Below are positions 1-7,425 of a DNA stretch of 64,000 nucleotides, in pieces. The stretch comes from Xanthobacter agilis (GTDB lineage Bacteria; Pseudomonadota; Alphaproteobacteria; Rhizobiales; Xanthobacteraceae). The stretch covers positions 50,422-114,421 of the forward strand of contig NZ_JABWGX010000016.1 in the NCBI RefSeq assembly GCF_021730435.1. Direction: 5' to 3'. Position 1 is the stretch's first letter. Each line of letters starts with the position of its first letter. The translations under genes were made by a program, and so were the position numbers. The notes below the pieces were generated by a model. It saw nothing but the letters and a program-made list of their open reading frames with translations, was not told where the DNA came from and did not search any database.

Positions 1-2
1 TT

Positions 3-1046
3 TCGGCAGGCGCATCCCTGTATTTCGAGCGGGCATTCATCCAGTTCGCGGGCTTCACCGCCGGTTATGCCAATTCGTTCTTCAATGCGGGAACCGGCAT
101 CACCTACATCATGGCCACGCCCTATGCGGGCGACAATATGTGGAATACGGTTCTGGCCTATACGGCGGAGTTCGGTAACGGGATTTCGGCCTCGCTCTCC
201 CTGGAAGATGCCGCGAACCGGAGCACGGGCGTGCAGGCCGGCGCCGCCAGCAGCGCCTATACCGAGGCGGGCGCGCTCATCCCCACCGCCACGGGCATGT
301 CTTATGTAGATTATCAAGCTGGCCTGCAACTGCCTGATCTCGTTGGGAATGTCCGACTTGACCAGACATGGGGCACTTTGATGCTGTCCGGCGCCCTGCA
401 CCGCGTCGGCGCGCTCTCGCCCATGGCGGCGCCGTTCACCTCCTATGTGGGCGGGAGCGCGGACAACATGCTGGGTTGGGCGGTGGGCGCCATTACAGAA
501 TTCAAGCTGCCCATGCTGGCGCCCGGCGACCGGCTCTATCTTCAGGCGAACTACGCCGATGGCGCGCTGAACTACCTCGGCCTCTCGGGCACGCCGCAGG
601 TGCACGCCTCCGGGCTCGGCGCGATCCAGGTGGGCTCGACCCTGCTCTCGTCCAGCGGCGCGTATTACCCCATCGCCGATGCGGTCTGGAACAACGACAC
701 CTTGAGCTACAGCACCGAAACCGGTTGGGCGATTTCGGCGCAATACAAGCATTATTGGATGCCGACCCTGAGGAGCGGCCTCTATCTCGGCTATGTGGCG
801 GTCAACGTGCCTGAAAATACCGTGGGTGCATTCGACGTCAACGTGGCCCAGGCGGTGGCCAACCTGGTGTGGACCCCGGCCCGCAACCTCGATATCGGCG
901 TGGAGGTGATCTATTCGCGGGTGGATGGCGAGGTGCCGCTCGCCAATCGCGCCGCCACCACCGCCACCGGCGCCGCCACCTATGCCACCACCGGCGGGTC
1001 CACGGATGTGTGGTCGGGCGGCATGCGGGTGCAACGCAACTTCTGA
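3..1046 (+). CDS. Porin, outer-membrane (3' part only)
   Basis: The reading frame is open from the first bases of the window, so the start and signal peptide lie upstream. The visible 347 residues are rich in alternating aromatic/polar strands, with repeated Gly, Tyr and Trp, and end in Asn-Phe. A C-terminal Phe is the usual outer-membrane assembly signal. The style (YFERAFIQFAGFTAGYANSF, and later a YKHYWMPTLRSGLYLGY segment) matches the Rhizobiales porin family (Porin_2, Omp2b-like), a 16-stranded general diffusion channel of about 350-500 residues. Family assignment is by recognition. A GC-rich hairpin follows the stop codon, so the gene is probably transcribed alone or is the last gene of its unit. 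Confidence 0.85.
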   Translation, partial: SAGASLYFERAFIQFAGFTAGYANSFFNAGTGITYIMATPYAGDNMWNTVLAYTAEFGNGISASLSLEDAANRSTGVQAGAASSAYTEAGALIPTATGMSYVDYQAGLQLPDLVGNVRLDQTWGTLMLSGALHRVGALSPMAAPFTSYVGGSADNMLGWAVGAITEFKLPMLAPGDRLYLQANYADGALNYLGLSGTPQVHASGLGAIQVGSTLLSSSGAYYPIADAVWNNDTLSYSTETGWAISAQYKHYWMPTLRSGLYLGYVAVNVPENTVGAFDVNVAQAVANLVWTPARNLDIGVEVIYSRVDGEVPLANRAATTATGAATYATTGGSTDVWSGGMRVQRNF

Positions 1047-1062
1047 CAAGCGAAGGCCGGTG

Positions 1063-1094
1063 CCGGACGGGGCGTCGCGTCGTGCCCCGTCCGG
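1063..1094 (+). terminator. GC-rich hairpin after porin gene
   Basis: An 11-bp perfect stem (CCGGACGGGGC with its complement) encloses a 10-nt loop and starts 17 bases after the porin stop codon. No T-run follows, so it may stabilise the transcript end or act as a weak terminator. Confidence 0.5.
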
Positions 1095-1252
1095 CCGGGG
1101 CCGGTGCCTTCGGCGTGTTCCTCCACATGCCGTGGCCCGGCCTCACTTCTCGTTCGCGGCTGGCGCCTGTATGATGCGCGAGGTGTTCCAGGGGATCTCA
1201 TGCGGCCGGGGCTTTCGCCCGCCGGGCCATGGTGAGCGCAGGGCGTGACAAC

Positions 1253-1966
1253 ATGGCGGTGACGACCACCAAGCGGCGCAAGACTTCAAAGGCCAACAAG
1301 TTTGAAATCATCCTCAAGGAGGCCGCCCGGCTGTTCTGTGAGAAGGGCTATGAAGCCACGTCTCTCGACGATGTCGCCGATGCCGTTAGCATTCATAAGG
1401 CGACGCTCTACCATTATATACAGAGCAAGGAGGAAATACTTTATCTCTGCCTGCTGCGCTCGTTCGAGGGCTATGAGCAGCGGCTGGAAGAGATGAAGGA
1501 CACCTCGGTCTCGGTGACGGATCGCCTGCGGCGCTTCTTCAGGACCCTCATCGAGGCGCAGAATAACGAGTTTGGTCGCTGCCTGTGCCTGGTGGGGCGG
1601 CAGCCGCTGGGCACGGAGAGCGGCGAGAAGATCTTGGAGTTCCAGCGCAACATGGGCTTCGCCGTGCGCCGGCTGCTGCAGGAGGGGATCGACGACGGCA
1701 GCTTCAAGGCGTGCGACACCCGCCTTGCCGCCAACATGATCTTCGGCGCCTTCAACTCGGTGCCGAAATGGCGTCGCCCGGATGCCGGCACGAGTACCCG
1801 GCAGATCGCCGAAACTTATCTCGATCTGTTCATCTCCGGCATCACCGCGCGCCCGGAGGCGGCGAAAGGCGGCCCGCCGGAGGAGATCCAAGGAGAAATC
1901 CAAGGGAAGGCGCGTCCGGCGCCGAGATCGGGCCGCCGGCAGGCCGGGCCGCGCACCCGCGGCTGA
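1253..1966 (+). CDS. TetR/AcrR-family transcriptional regulator
   Basis: One-component repressor-type protein of 237 residues. A basic N-terminal tail (TTKRRKTSKANK) precedes a TetR helix-turn-helix over about residues 17-65, with the typical AARLFCEKGYEATSLDDVA core and the recognition-helix pattern KATLYHYIQSKEEIL. The rest is the helical ligand-binding and dimerisation domain. The C-terminal 35 residues are Pro/Arg-rich and probably disordered. An in-frame ATG 24 bases upstream (1229) is also possible. Neither ATG has a strong ribosome-binding site, so the start is uncertain. The target is unknown: the gene stands between the porin gene and the oppositely oriented arsenic operon, and nothing in the sequence ties it to either. 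Confidence 0.85.
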   Translation: MAVTTTKRRKTSKANKFEIILKEAARLFCEKGYEATSLDDVADAVSIHKATLYHYIQSKEEILYLCLLRSFEGYEQRLEEMKDTSVSVTDRLRRFFRTLIEAQNNEFGRCLCLVGRQPLGTESGEKILEFQRNMGFAVRRLLQEGIDDGSFKACDTRLAANMIFGAFNSVPKWRRPDAGTSTRQIAETYLDLFISGITARPEAAKGGPPEEIQGEIQGKARPAPRSGRRQAGPRTRG

Positions 1967-2022
1967 GCGGCGTCCCGGTTTTCCCGTCGAGGGCGATGGC
2001 GCGCTCGGGATGGCGCGCGTCT

Positions 2023-2745
2023 TCACCGCACCGCGGCACCCAGGGAAAGCCGCTGTTCCAGCTCCGCCGCGGCCTCCTTGCGTTCGCTGTAGCGGTCCGT
2101 GAGGTAGGGGGCGATGTCGCGGGTCAGCAGCGTGAACTTGATGAGCTCCTCCATCACATCCACCACCCGGTCGTAAAAGGCCGAGGGCGTCATGCGTCCC
2201 GCGTCGTCGAACTCGCCATAGGCCTTCGCCACCGACGATTGGTTGGGAATGGTGAGCATGCGCATCCACCGGCCGAGGATGCGCATCTGGTTGACGGCGT
2301 TGAAAGATTGCGAGCCGCCGCAGACCTGCATCAGGGCCAGCGTGCGCCCCTGGGTCGGCCGGATGGCGCCGAGGGACAGGGGGATCCAGTCGATCTGCGC
2401 CTTCATCACCGCGCTCATGGCGCCATGCCGCTCCGGGCTGCACCAGACCTGCCCTTCGGACCAGAGGGTCAGTTCGCGCAGCTCCTGCACCTTGGGGTGC
2501 TCCACCGGCGCCCCATCCGGCAGCGGCAGGCCGTCGGCATGGAAGATGCGGGTTTCGGCGCCCAAGCGCTTGAGCAGGCGTTCCGCCTCCAGCGTCAGCA
2601 GCCGGCTGTACGAGCGCTCCCGGAGCGAGCCGTAGAGCAGGAGGATGCGCGGCGGGTGGCGGGACGGCGACGCCGGGAGCAGACGATCGAGCGAGGGGAT
2701 GTCGAGAAGGGTGGCATCCAGGTTGGGTAAGGTGTCGTCGATCAC
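2023..2745 (-). CDS. arsH: ArsH, NADPH-dependent FMN reductase of the arsenic operon
   Basis: Flavoprotein of 240 residues, the usual ArsH length. ArsH enzymes oxidise trivalent organoarsenicals such as methylarsenite to the less toxic pentavalent form with NADPH/FMN. The flavodoxin-like FMN phosphate loop is visible as [14 protein letters not shown] near residue 35, followed by family landmarks such as [20 protein letters not shown] and QIDWIPLS. The GTG start at 2745 overlaps the ACR3 stop codon in a GTGA arrangement, which implies translational coupling and decides the start. It is the last gene of the arsR-arsC-arsC-acr3-arsH unit. Confidence 0.93.
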   Translation of the reverse strand: MIDDTLPNLDATLLDIPSLDRLLPASPSRHPPRILLLYGSLRERSYSRLLTLEAERLLKRLGAETRIFHADGLPLPDGAPVEHPKVQELRELTLWSEGQVWCSPERHGAMSAVMKAQIDWIPLSLGAIRPTQGRTLALMQVCGGSQSFNAVNQMRILGRWMRMLTIPNQSSVAKAYGEFDDAGRMTPSAFYDRVVDVMEELIKFTLLTRDIAPYLTDRYSERKEAAAELEQRLSLGAAVR

Positions 2746-3797
2746 GGAAGGCTCCTCGCCGGGTCGCGTGCAGTGGCCCCGCTCTCATACCAGCCCTTGG
2801 AGCGGTTCACGATCCACACCACCGAGAGCATCACCGGCACCTCGATCAGCACCCCCACCACGGTGGCGAGCGCCGCGCCGGAGGTGAAGCCGAACAGGGA
2901 GATGGCCGCCGCCACCGCCAGCTCGAAGAAGTTCGAGGCCCCGATCAGCGCCGAGGGACCGGCGACGCAGTGCGCCTCCCCGGCGATGCGGTTCAGCACA
3001 TAAGCGAGGCCGGCGTTGAAATAGACCTGGATCAGGATCGGCACCGCGAGCAGCGCGATCACCAGCGGCTGGGCGATGATGGCTTCGCCCTGGAAGCCGA
3101 ACAGCAGCACCAGCGTCGCCAGCAGCGCCACCAGCGACATGGGTCCGAGCCGCGCCAGAACGGCCTCCAGCGCCGCCGGCCCGCCGTGCGCCAGCAGCCG
3201 GCGGCGCAGCAGCTGCGCCGCGATCACCGGAATGACGATGTAAAGCACCACAGAGAGCACCAGCGTGCCCCAGGGCACGGTGATGGCGGACAGGCCCAGC
3301 AGCAAGGCGACGATGGGGGCGAAGGCCACCACCATGATGGCGTCGTTGAGCGCCACCTGCGACAGGGTGAAGTGCGGTTCGCCCTTGGTCAGGTTCGACC
3401 ACACGAACACCATGGCGGTGCAGGGGGCGGCCGCGAGGATGATGAGGCCGGCGATATAGCTGTCGATCTGGTCGGCCGGCAGCAGCGGGCGGAACAGCCA
3501 GCCGATGAACAGCCAGCCGAGCAGCGCCATGGAGAACGGCTTCACCGCCCAGTTCACCAGCAGCGTCACGCCGATGCCGCGCCAGTGCTTGCCCACCTCG
3601 CCGAGGGCGGCGAAGTCGATCTTCAGCAGCATGGGCACGATCATCAGCCAGATGAGGATCGCCACCGGCAAATTGACCTGGGCGATCTCGATCGCGCCGA
3701 TGGCGTGGAACACCGCTGGCGCCAGATGGCCGAGCAGCACCCCCACAATGATGCAGAGGCCGACCCAGAGCGTGAGATAGCGCTCGAACAAGGACAT
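2742..3797 (-). CDS. acr3: ACR3-family arsenite efflux permease
   Basis: Inner-membrane arsenite/H+ antiporter of the bile/arsenite/riboflavin transporter superfamily, 351 residues with about ten hydrophobic segments. It exports the As(III) made by the upstream arsenate reductases. Recognisable ACR3 motifs are the N-terminal [19 protein letters not shown], the central [19 protein letters not shown], whose Cys is the residue known to be essential in this family, and the C-terminal [12 protein letters not shown]. The ATG at 3797 is chosen because the conserved protein begins exactly there. The same frame is open upstream through 4742, but that stretch only shadows the two arsC genes. It overlaps arsH by 4 bases. 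Confidence 0.94.
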   Translation of the reverse strand: MSLFERYLTLWVGLCIIVGVLLGHLAPAVFHAIGAIEIAQVNLPVAILIWLMIVPMLLKIDFAALGEVGKHWRGIGVTLLVNWAVKPFSMALLGWLFIGWLFRPLLPADQIDSYIAGLIILAAAPCTAMVFVWSNLTKGEPHFTLSQVALNDAIMVVAFAPIVALLLGLSAITVPWGTLVLSVVLYIVIPVIAAQLLRRRLLAHGGPAALEAVLARLGPMSLVALLATLVLLFGFQGEAIIAQPLVIALLAVPILIQVYFNAGLAYVLNRIAGEAHCVAGPSALIGASNFFELAVAAAISLFGFTSGAALATVVGVLIEVPVMLSVVWIVNRSKGWYESGATARDPARSLP

Positions 3798-3814
3798 GTT
3801 GAACCTCCGATGAG

Positions 3815-4237
3815 TCAGCCGCCGACAGGGTGGCCGGCGTGGTCCACCACGCGCGTGCCGTCCTCCTTGGTGAAGGCGCCCTGCTGCGGTGGCAGCAGGT
3901 CCAGCACCAGCTCCGACGGGCGGCACAGGCGCACGCCCTTGGGCGAGACCACGATGGGCCGGTTGATGAGGATGGGATGGGCCATCATGGCGTCCAGCAG
4001 CGCGTCGTCGCTCAGGGCGGGGTTGTCGAGGCCCAGCTCCCCAAAGGGCGTGCCTTTCTCGCGCAGCACGTCCCGAACCGAGAGGCCGGCGCGGGCGATG
4101 AGCTGGCTCAGAAGCGCGCGCGAGGGCGGCGTCTTCAGATATTCGATGATGTGTGGCTCGACGCCGGCGTTGCGGATCAGCGCCAGCGTGTTGCGCGAGG
4201 TGCCGCAATCGGGGTTGTGGTAGATGATGACATCCAT
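3815..4237 (-). CDS. arsC: ArsC, glutaredoxin-dependent arsenate reductase
   Basis: Cytoplasmic reductase of 140 residues converting As(V) to As(III) using glutathione and glutaredoxin. The active site HNPDCGTSRNT is at residues 7-17 with the single catalytic Cys. The arsenate-binding arginines of the family are represented in the ILINRPIVV segment and the ArsC-fold LREKGTPFGELGL region. It is a different fold from the neighbouring LMW-phosphatase-type reductase, so the operon carries two independent arsenate-reducing chemistries. It lies 17 bases upstream of acr3 and 9 bases downstream of the second reductase, in one transcription unit. Confidence 0.95.
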   Translation of the reverse strand: MDVIIYHNPDCGTSRNTLALIRNAGVEPHIIEYLKTPPSRALLSQLIARAGLSVRDVLREKGTPFGELGLDNPALSDDALLDAMMAHPILINRPIVVSPKGVRLCRPSELVLDLLPPQQGAFTKEDGTRVVDHAGHPVGG

Positions 4238-4246
4238 GGTGGCACC

Positions 4247-4786
4247 TCAGGCGACGTCGGGGCGGGGCGTGGTTGAGCCGCCAAGGCGGCCGATCTCGCG
4301 CAGCTTGGTACCGAGGGCGAGGCGGTCCAGCTTGGCGAAGGGCAGGGCCGTGAACACCGAGATGCGGTTCTTCAGATAACGGAAAGCGGCGACGAACGCG
4401 GCCTCCTTCTGGATATCGGAGCCTTGCACCGCCGCGGGGTCCTCGATGCCCCAATGGGCGGTCATCGGCTGGCCCGGCCAGATGGGGCAGGTTTCGCCCG
4501 CGGCGTTGTCGCAGACGGTGAAGACGAAATCCATGATGGGCGCGCCCGGCGCGGCGAACTCCAGCCAGCTCTTGGAGCGCAGGCCCTCGGCCGGATAATC
4601 GCCGGCTTGCAGCACCTTGAGCGCGAACGGGTTGACCGCGCCCTTGGGATGGCTGCCCGCCGAAAAGGCGCGGAAGCGGCCGGCGCCGTCCTTGGCCAGG
4701 ATGCTTTCGGCGAGGATGGAACGGGCGGAATTGCCGGTGCACAGGAACAGCACGTTGAAGACGTGCCCGGTGGACGTGTCAGGCAT
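4247..4786 (-). CDS. Arsenate reductase of the LMW tyrosine-phosphatase type
   Basis: Protein of 179 residues with the LMW-PTP phosphate-binding loop FLCTGNSARS at residues 14-23 (CX5R), followed by the AESIL helix typical of arsenate reductases of this fold. A second conserved region, DFVFTVCDNAAGETCPIWPGQP, supplies the Cys pair (CDNA...C) used in the thioredoxin-linked ArsC mechanism. The C-terminal region (about residues 120-179) extends past the S. aureus-type enzyme. It overlaps arsR by 8 bases. Whether electrons come from thioredoxin or from mycothiol/glutathione cannot be told from sequence alone. Confidence 0.9.
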   Translation of the reverse strand: MPDTSTGHVFNVLFLCTGNSARSILAESILAKDGAGRFRAFSAGSHPKGAVNPFALKVLQAGDYPAEGLRSKSWLEFAAPGAPIMDFVFTVCDNAAGETCPIWPGQPMTAHWGIEDPAAVQGSDIQKEAAFVAAFRYLKNRISVFTALPFAKLDRLALGTKLREIGRLGGSTTPRPDVA

Positions 4787-5171
4787 GGGTGTCCTCGGTT
4801 TTAGCGCTCTCGGTGTTGGAGCTCTCGGATTCGGGTTCGCAGACGCATGACAAAGCGCTCACGGCCGGCGCGCAGACGTCCGGGTGGCCGTTGCAGCAAT
4901 CCTTCATCAGGAAGGCGATGAGGCCGGAGAGTGTCGGCAGGGCGGCGCTGTAGATGATCGAACGCCCCTCCCGGCGCGAGCAGACGAGGCCTGCCTGCTC
5001 CAGGTGGCTCAGATGGAACGACGTGCGCGAGGATGAGGCGCCGCCCATGGCCGCGCCGATGGCGCCGGCCGGCAGGCCCTCCGGTCCCGCCCGGACCAGG
5101 AGGCGCACAATGCGCAGCCGCGTCTCCTGGGAGAGCGCGGCGAAGGCGGTGAGGGCCTGGGGTTCGTTCAT
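4779..5171 (-). CDS. arsR: ArsR-family metalloregulator of the arsenic operon
   Basis: Winged-helix repressor of 130 residues and first gene of the operon. The HTH is visible as SSRTSFHLSHLEQAGLVCSRREGRSIIY at residues 46-74. The canonical E. coli-type CVC switch on the recognition helix is absent. Cysteines sit instead in a C-terminal cluster (DCCNGHPDVCAP, then SCVC), as in ArsR subtypes with C-terminal As(III) sites; that role is inferred. The ATG at 5171 is immediately preceded by an AT-rich dyad and no purine-rich ribosome-binding site, so a leaderless or very short-leader transcript is possible. It probably represses its own operon through that dyad. Confidence 0.92.
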   Translation of the reverse strand: MNEPQALTAFAALSQETRLRIVRLLVRAGPEGLPAGAIGAAMGGASSSRTSFHLSHLEQAGLVCSRREGRSIIYSAALPTLSGLIAFLMKDCCNGHPDVCAPAVSALSCVCEPESESSNTESAKTEDTHA

Positions 5172-5174
5172 GAC

Positions 5175-5196
5175 ATATCAATAACTATTGAGATAT
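5175..5196 (-). promoter_or_regulatory. ArsR operator dyad and ars promoter region
   Basis: Near-perfect inverted repeat ATATCAATA-AC-TATTGAGATAT ending 4 bases before the arsR start codon, in an AT-rich patch unlike the surrounding GC-rich DNA. Position and symmetry fit an ArsR/SmtB-family operator. Confidence 0.65.
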
Positions 5197-5721
5197 TGAA
5201 TTAATAGGCCGGCAGGATCGAGAATGCAACCCTCCGGTGGGCGCGGTGCGCTTGATTTTCGCCTCCCCACCGACGCGGCCATCCCCAGGGGCGGGGGCGC
5301 CGCAAATCGGCCATCCGGGGCGGCTGAGGGCTGCATCGTCGTGCGGCAGCGCGGGGGCCGGGCCTTGGCGTCAACCCTCGGGCATTTTCGCAGAGAATGC
5401 AGAGCTTGCGCATGAGAGCCTGGCGGAACGCGCCGAAGTCGCGCGGATGGGGCGCTGCCGCACACGCTCCGTTGTCGGCGAACCCCGCGCCGGTCTCGAA
5501 GGGATATGGCGGCCGCGCTTTCCCGGCATCCGGACCGCCGCGCCCAAAACTCAGTTGAGACGGACGGCAGCCGTGATCGTGCGCCTTTCCGCTTGGACCG
5601 CGGTGCGGCGAAATCGCGATGCGGCGGCGTCAACAGTGCCCGCACCTACATGTGCCCCTGAGTGCCGCGCGCGGGCCTTGGGTGAGGCCCGCGCGTGGTC
5701 GGTGTCGGTGGACGGCGTCCG
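5197..5721. other. Intergenic region without a recognisable gene
   Basis: About 525 bases between arsR and the aldehyde dehydrogenase stop codon, which face away from each other and towards each other respectively. Short open frames exist on both strands, but none shows protein-like composition or a ribosome-binding site. I see no RNA gene, repeat or mobile element. Confidence 0.6.
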
Positions 5722-7248
5722 TCAAAGGGCGATGACGACCGACTTGGTCTCCAGATAGCCGTCGAGGGATTGGCGCCCGAAATCCTTGCCGAAGCCGGAC
5801 TGCTTGTAGCCGCCGAACGGCAGGGCCGCGTCGAAGGCGCTGTGGCAGTTCACCCAGACGCTGCCGCTGCGCAGCTTCGGCACCAGCCGGTGAACCGCCG
5901 ACAGATCCTTCGACCAGATGCTGGCACCCAGGCCATAGGGCGTGTCGTTGGCGCGGCGGGCCACATCGTCGAGGTCCTCGAAGGGGCTTGCCACCAGCAC
6001 CGGGCCGAAGATCTCCTCGCGGGAGACGCGGGCGGTATCGGCCACGTTGGAAAGCACGGTCGGGCGCACGAAATAGCCCTGGTTGCCCGCGCGCGCGCCG
6101 CCGGCCACAAGTTCCGCCCCCTCGGCGCGACCGAGGTCGATGTAGTCGCACACCCGCTCGAGTTGCTCGGCGGACACCAGCGGCCCCATCTGCGCCTGCG
6201 GGTCCAGGCCGTGGCCCATGGACATCTTCTCGGCGATGGCGCCGATGTCGGCCACCACATTGTCATAGATCTTCTTGTGCACGAACAGGCGCGAGCCGGC
6301 GCAGCAGACCTGGCCATGATTGAAGAAGATGGCCCCGGCCGCGCCCGCCGCCGCGTCGGCCACCGCAAAGTCCGGCAGCACGATGACCGGCGACTTGCCG
6401 CCCAGTTCCAGGGTCAGCCGGGTCATGTTGTCCATGGCCACCTTGCCGATGATCTTTCCGACTTCCGTCGAGCCGGTGAAGCTGATTTTGTCGATGGCCG
6501 GATGTGAGGTGAGTGGCGCGCCCGCGCCCGGTCCATCGCCGGTGACGATGTTCACCACGCCGTTCGGAAAGCCCGCCTCGGCGATGAGTTCGCCCAGGAA
6601 CAGGGCCGAGAGCGGGGTCTGTTCCGCCGGCTTCAGCACCACTGTGCAGCCGGCCGCCAGCGCCGGCGCCAGTTTCATGGCGGTGATGAGGAACGGGAAG
6701 TTCCACGGCACCACCGCCGCCACCACCCCCACCGGCTCCTTGCGGATGAAGGCGGTCACCTCCAGCCCCAGGGCGCGGGGGAAGGAGGGCTCCACGGTCG
6801 CGCCCTCGATCTTGGTGGCCCAGCCGGCCATGTAGCGGTAGAGCTGGGTGGCGAGCTTCACGTCCACCATCTGCGCCACCGCCGCCGACTTGCCGTTGTC
6901 GAGGGATTCGATCTGGGCAATGGTCTGGGCATTGGCCTCGATGAGGTCGGCGAGGGTCCACAGCGCGCGCTGGCGCTCCTCCGGCGTGAAGCGCGACCAG
7001 GGGCCGCCATCGAACGCCGCGCGGGCGGCTGCAATCGCCCGCTCCACATCCTGCGGCCCGGCTGCGGGCACGCGGGCCAGCAGTTCCTCCGTCGCCGGAT
7101 TGAGCACCTCCATGGCGCCTCCGGCGGCGGCTTCGCTCCAGCTCCCATCGATCAGCATCTTGTGGCTGACGCGGCCGATGAATGCGGCGGCGCGGGGGGT
7201 GAGCAGCTTCACCGCATCCGCGGTCGACAGGCGGACGATCTCGGTCAT
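5722..7248 (-). CDS. NAD(P)-dependent aldehyde dehydrogenase
   Basis: Class-1/2-like aldehyde dehydrogenase of 508 residues that oxidises an aldehyde to the acid. Motifs seen: PWNFPFL, the nucleotide-binding FTGSTEVGK, the general-base Glu in LELGGKSP, and the catalytic Cys in GQVCCAGSRLF, then the EEIFGPV and FGGYKQSGFGKD signatures. The ATG at 7248 is preferred over that at 7254: the AGGAGC sequence would touch the upstream ATG but sits about 7 bases from the downstream one. It lies downstream of the quinohemoprotein alcohol dehydrogenase on the same strand, so it plausibly removes the aldehyde made by that enzyme. The substrate is unknown; phenylacetaldehyde- or acetaldehyde-type enzymes are the nearest in style. 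Confidence 0.93.
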   Translation of the reverse strand: MTEIVRLSTADAVKLLTPRAAAFIGRVSHKMLIDGSWSEAAAGGAMEVLNPATEELLARVPAAGPQDVERAIAAARAAFDGGPWSRFTPEERQRALWTLADLIEANAQTIAQIESLDNGKSAAVAQMVDVKLATQLYRYMAGWATKIEGATVEPSFPRALGLEVTAFIRKEPVGVVAAVVPWNFPFLITAMKLAPALAAGCTVVLKPAEQTPLSALFLGELIAEAGFPNGVVNIVTGDGPGAGAPLTSHPAIDKISFTGSTEVGKIIGKVAMDNMTRLTLELGGKSPVIVLPDFAVADAAAGAAGAIFFNHGQVCCAGSRLFVHKKIYDNVVADIGAIAEKMSMGHGLDPQAQMGPLVSAEQLERVCDYIDLGRAEGAELVAGGARAGNQGYFVRPTVLSNVADTARVSREEIFGPVLVASPFEDLDDVARRANDTPYGLGASIWSKDLSAVHRLVPKLRSGSVWVNCHSAFDAALPFGGYKQSGFGKDFGRQSLDGYLETKSVVIAL

Positions 7249-7425
7249 GTTCATGCTCCTTGCGATTTTTTTAAGGATCGGCGGCGCGCGGGGCGGCCGC
7301 GCGCCGGGTCTGTCCGCGACGCCGCAGGCCATCGCTCCGGTTTTCCGCCGGTGCCGAATGGGCCGCGCAGGCGCCGCCTGGGCTTCGGCGAAGGCTCGCG
7401 AGCAAAGCCCACGGGCCTTCGGTCT

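Noticed and set aside
2742..4742. Single 666-codon minus-strand frame spanning acr3 and the arsC genes
   Set aside because: Only its last 351 codons are ACR3. The front part shadows the two arsenate reductase genes in another frame, so it is not a fusion.
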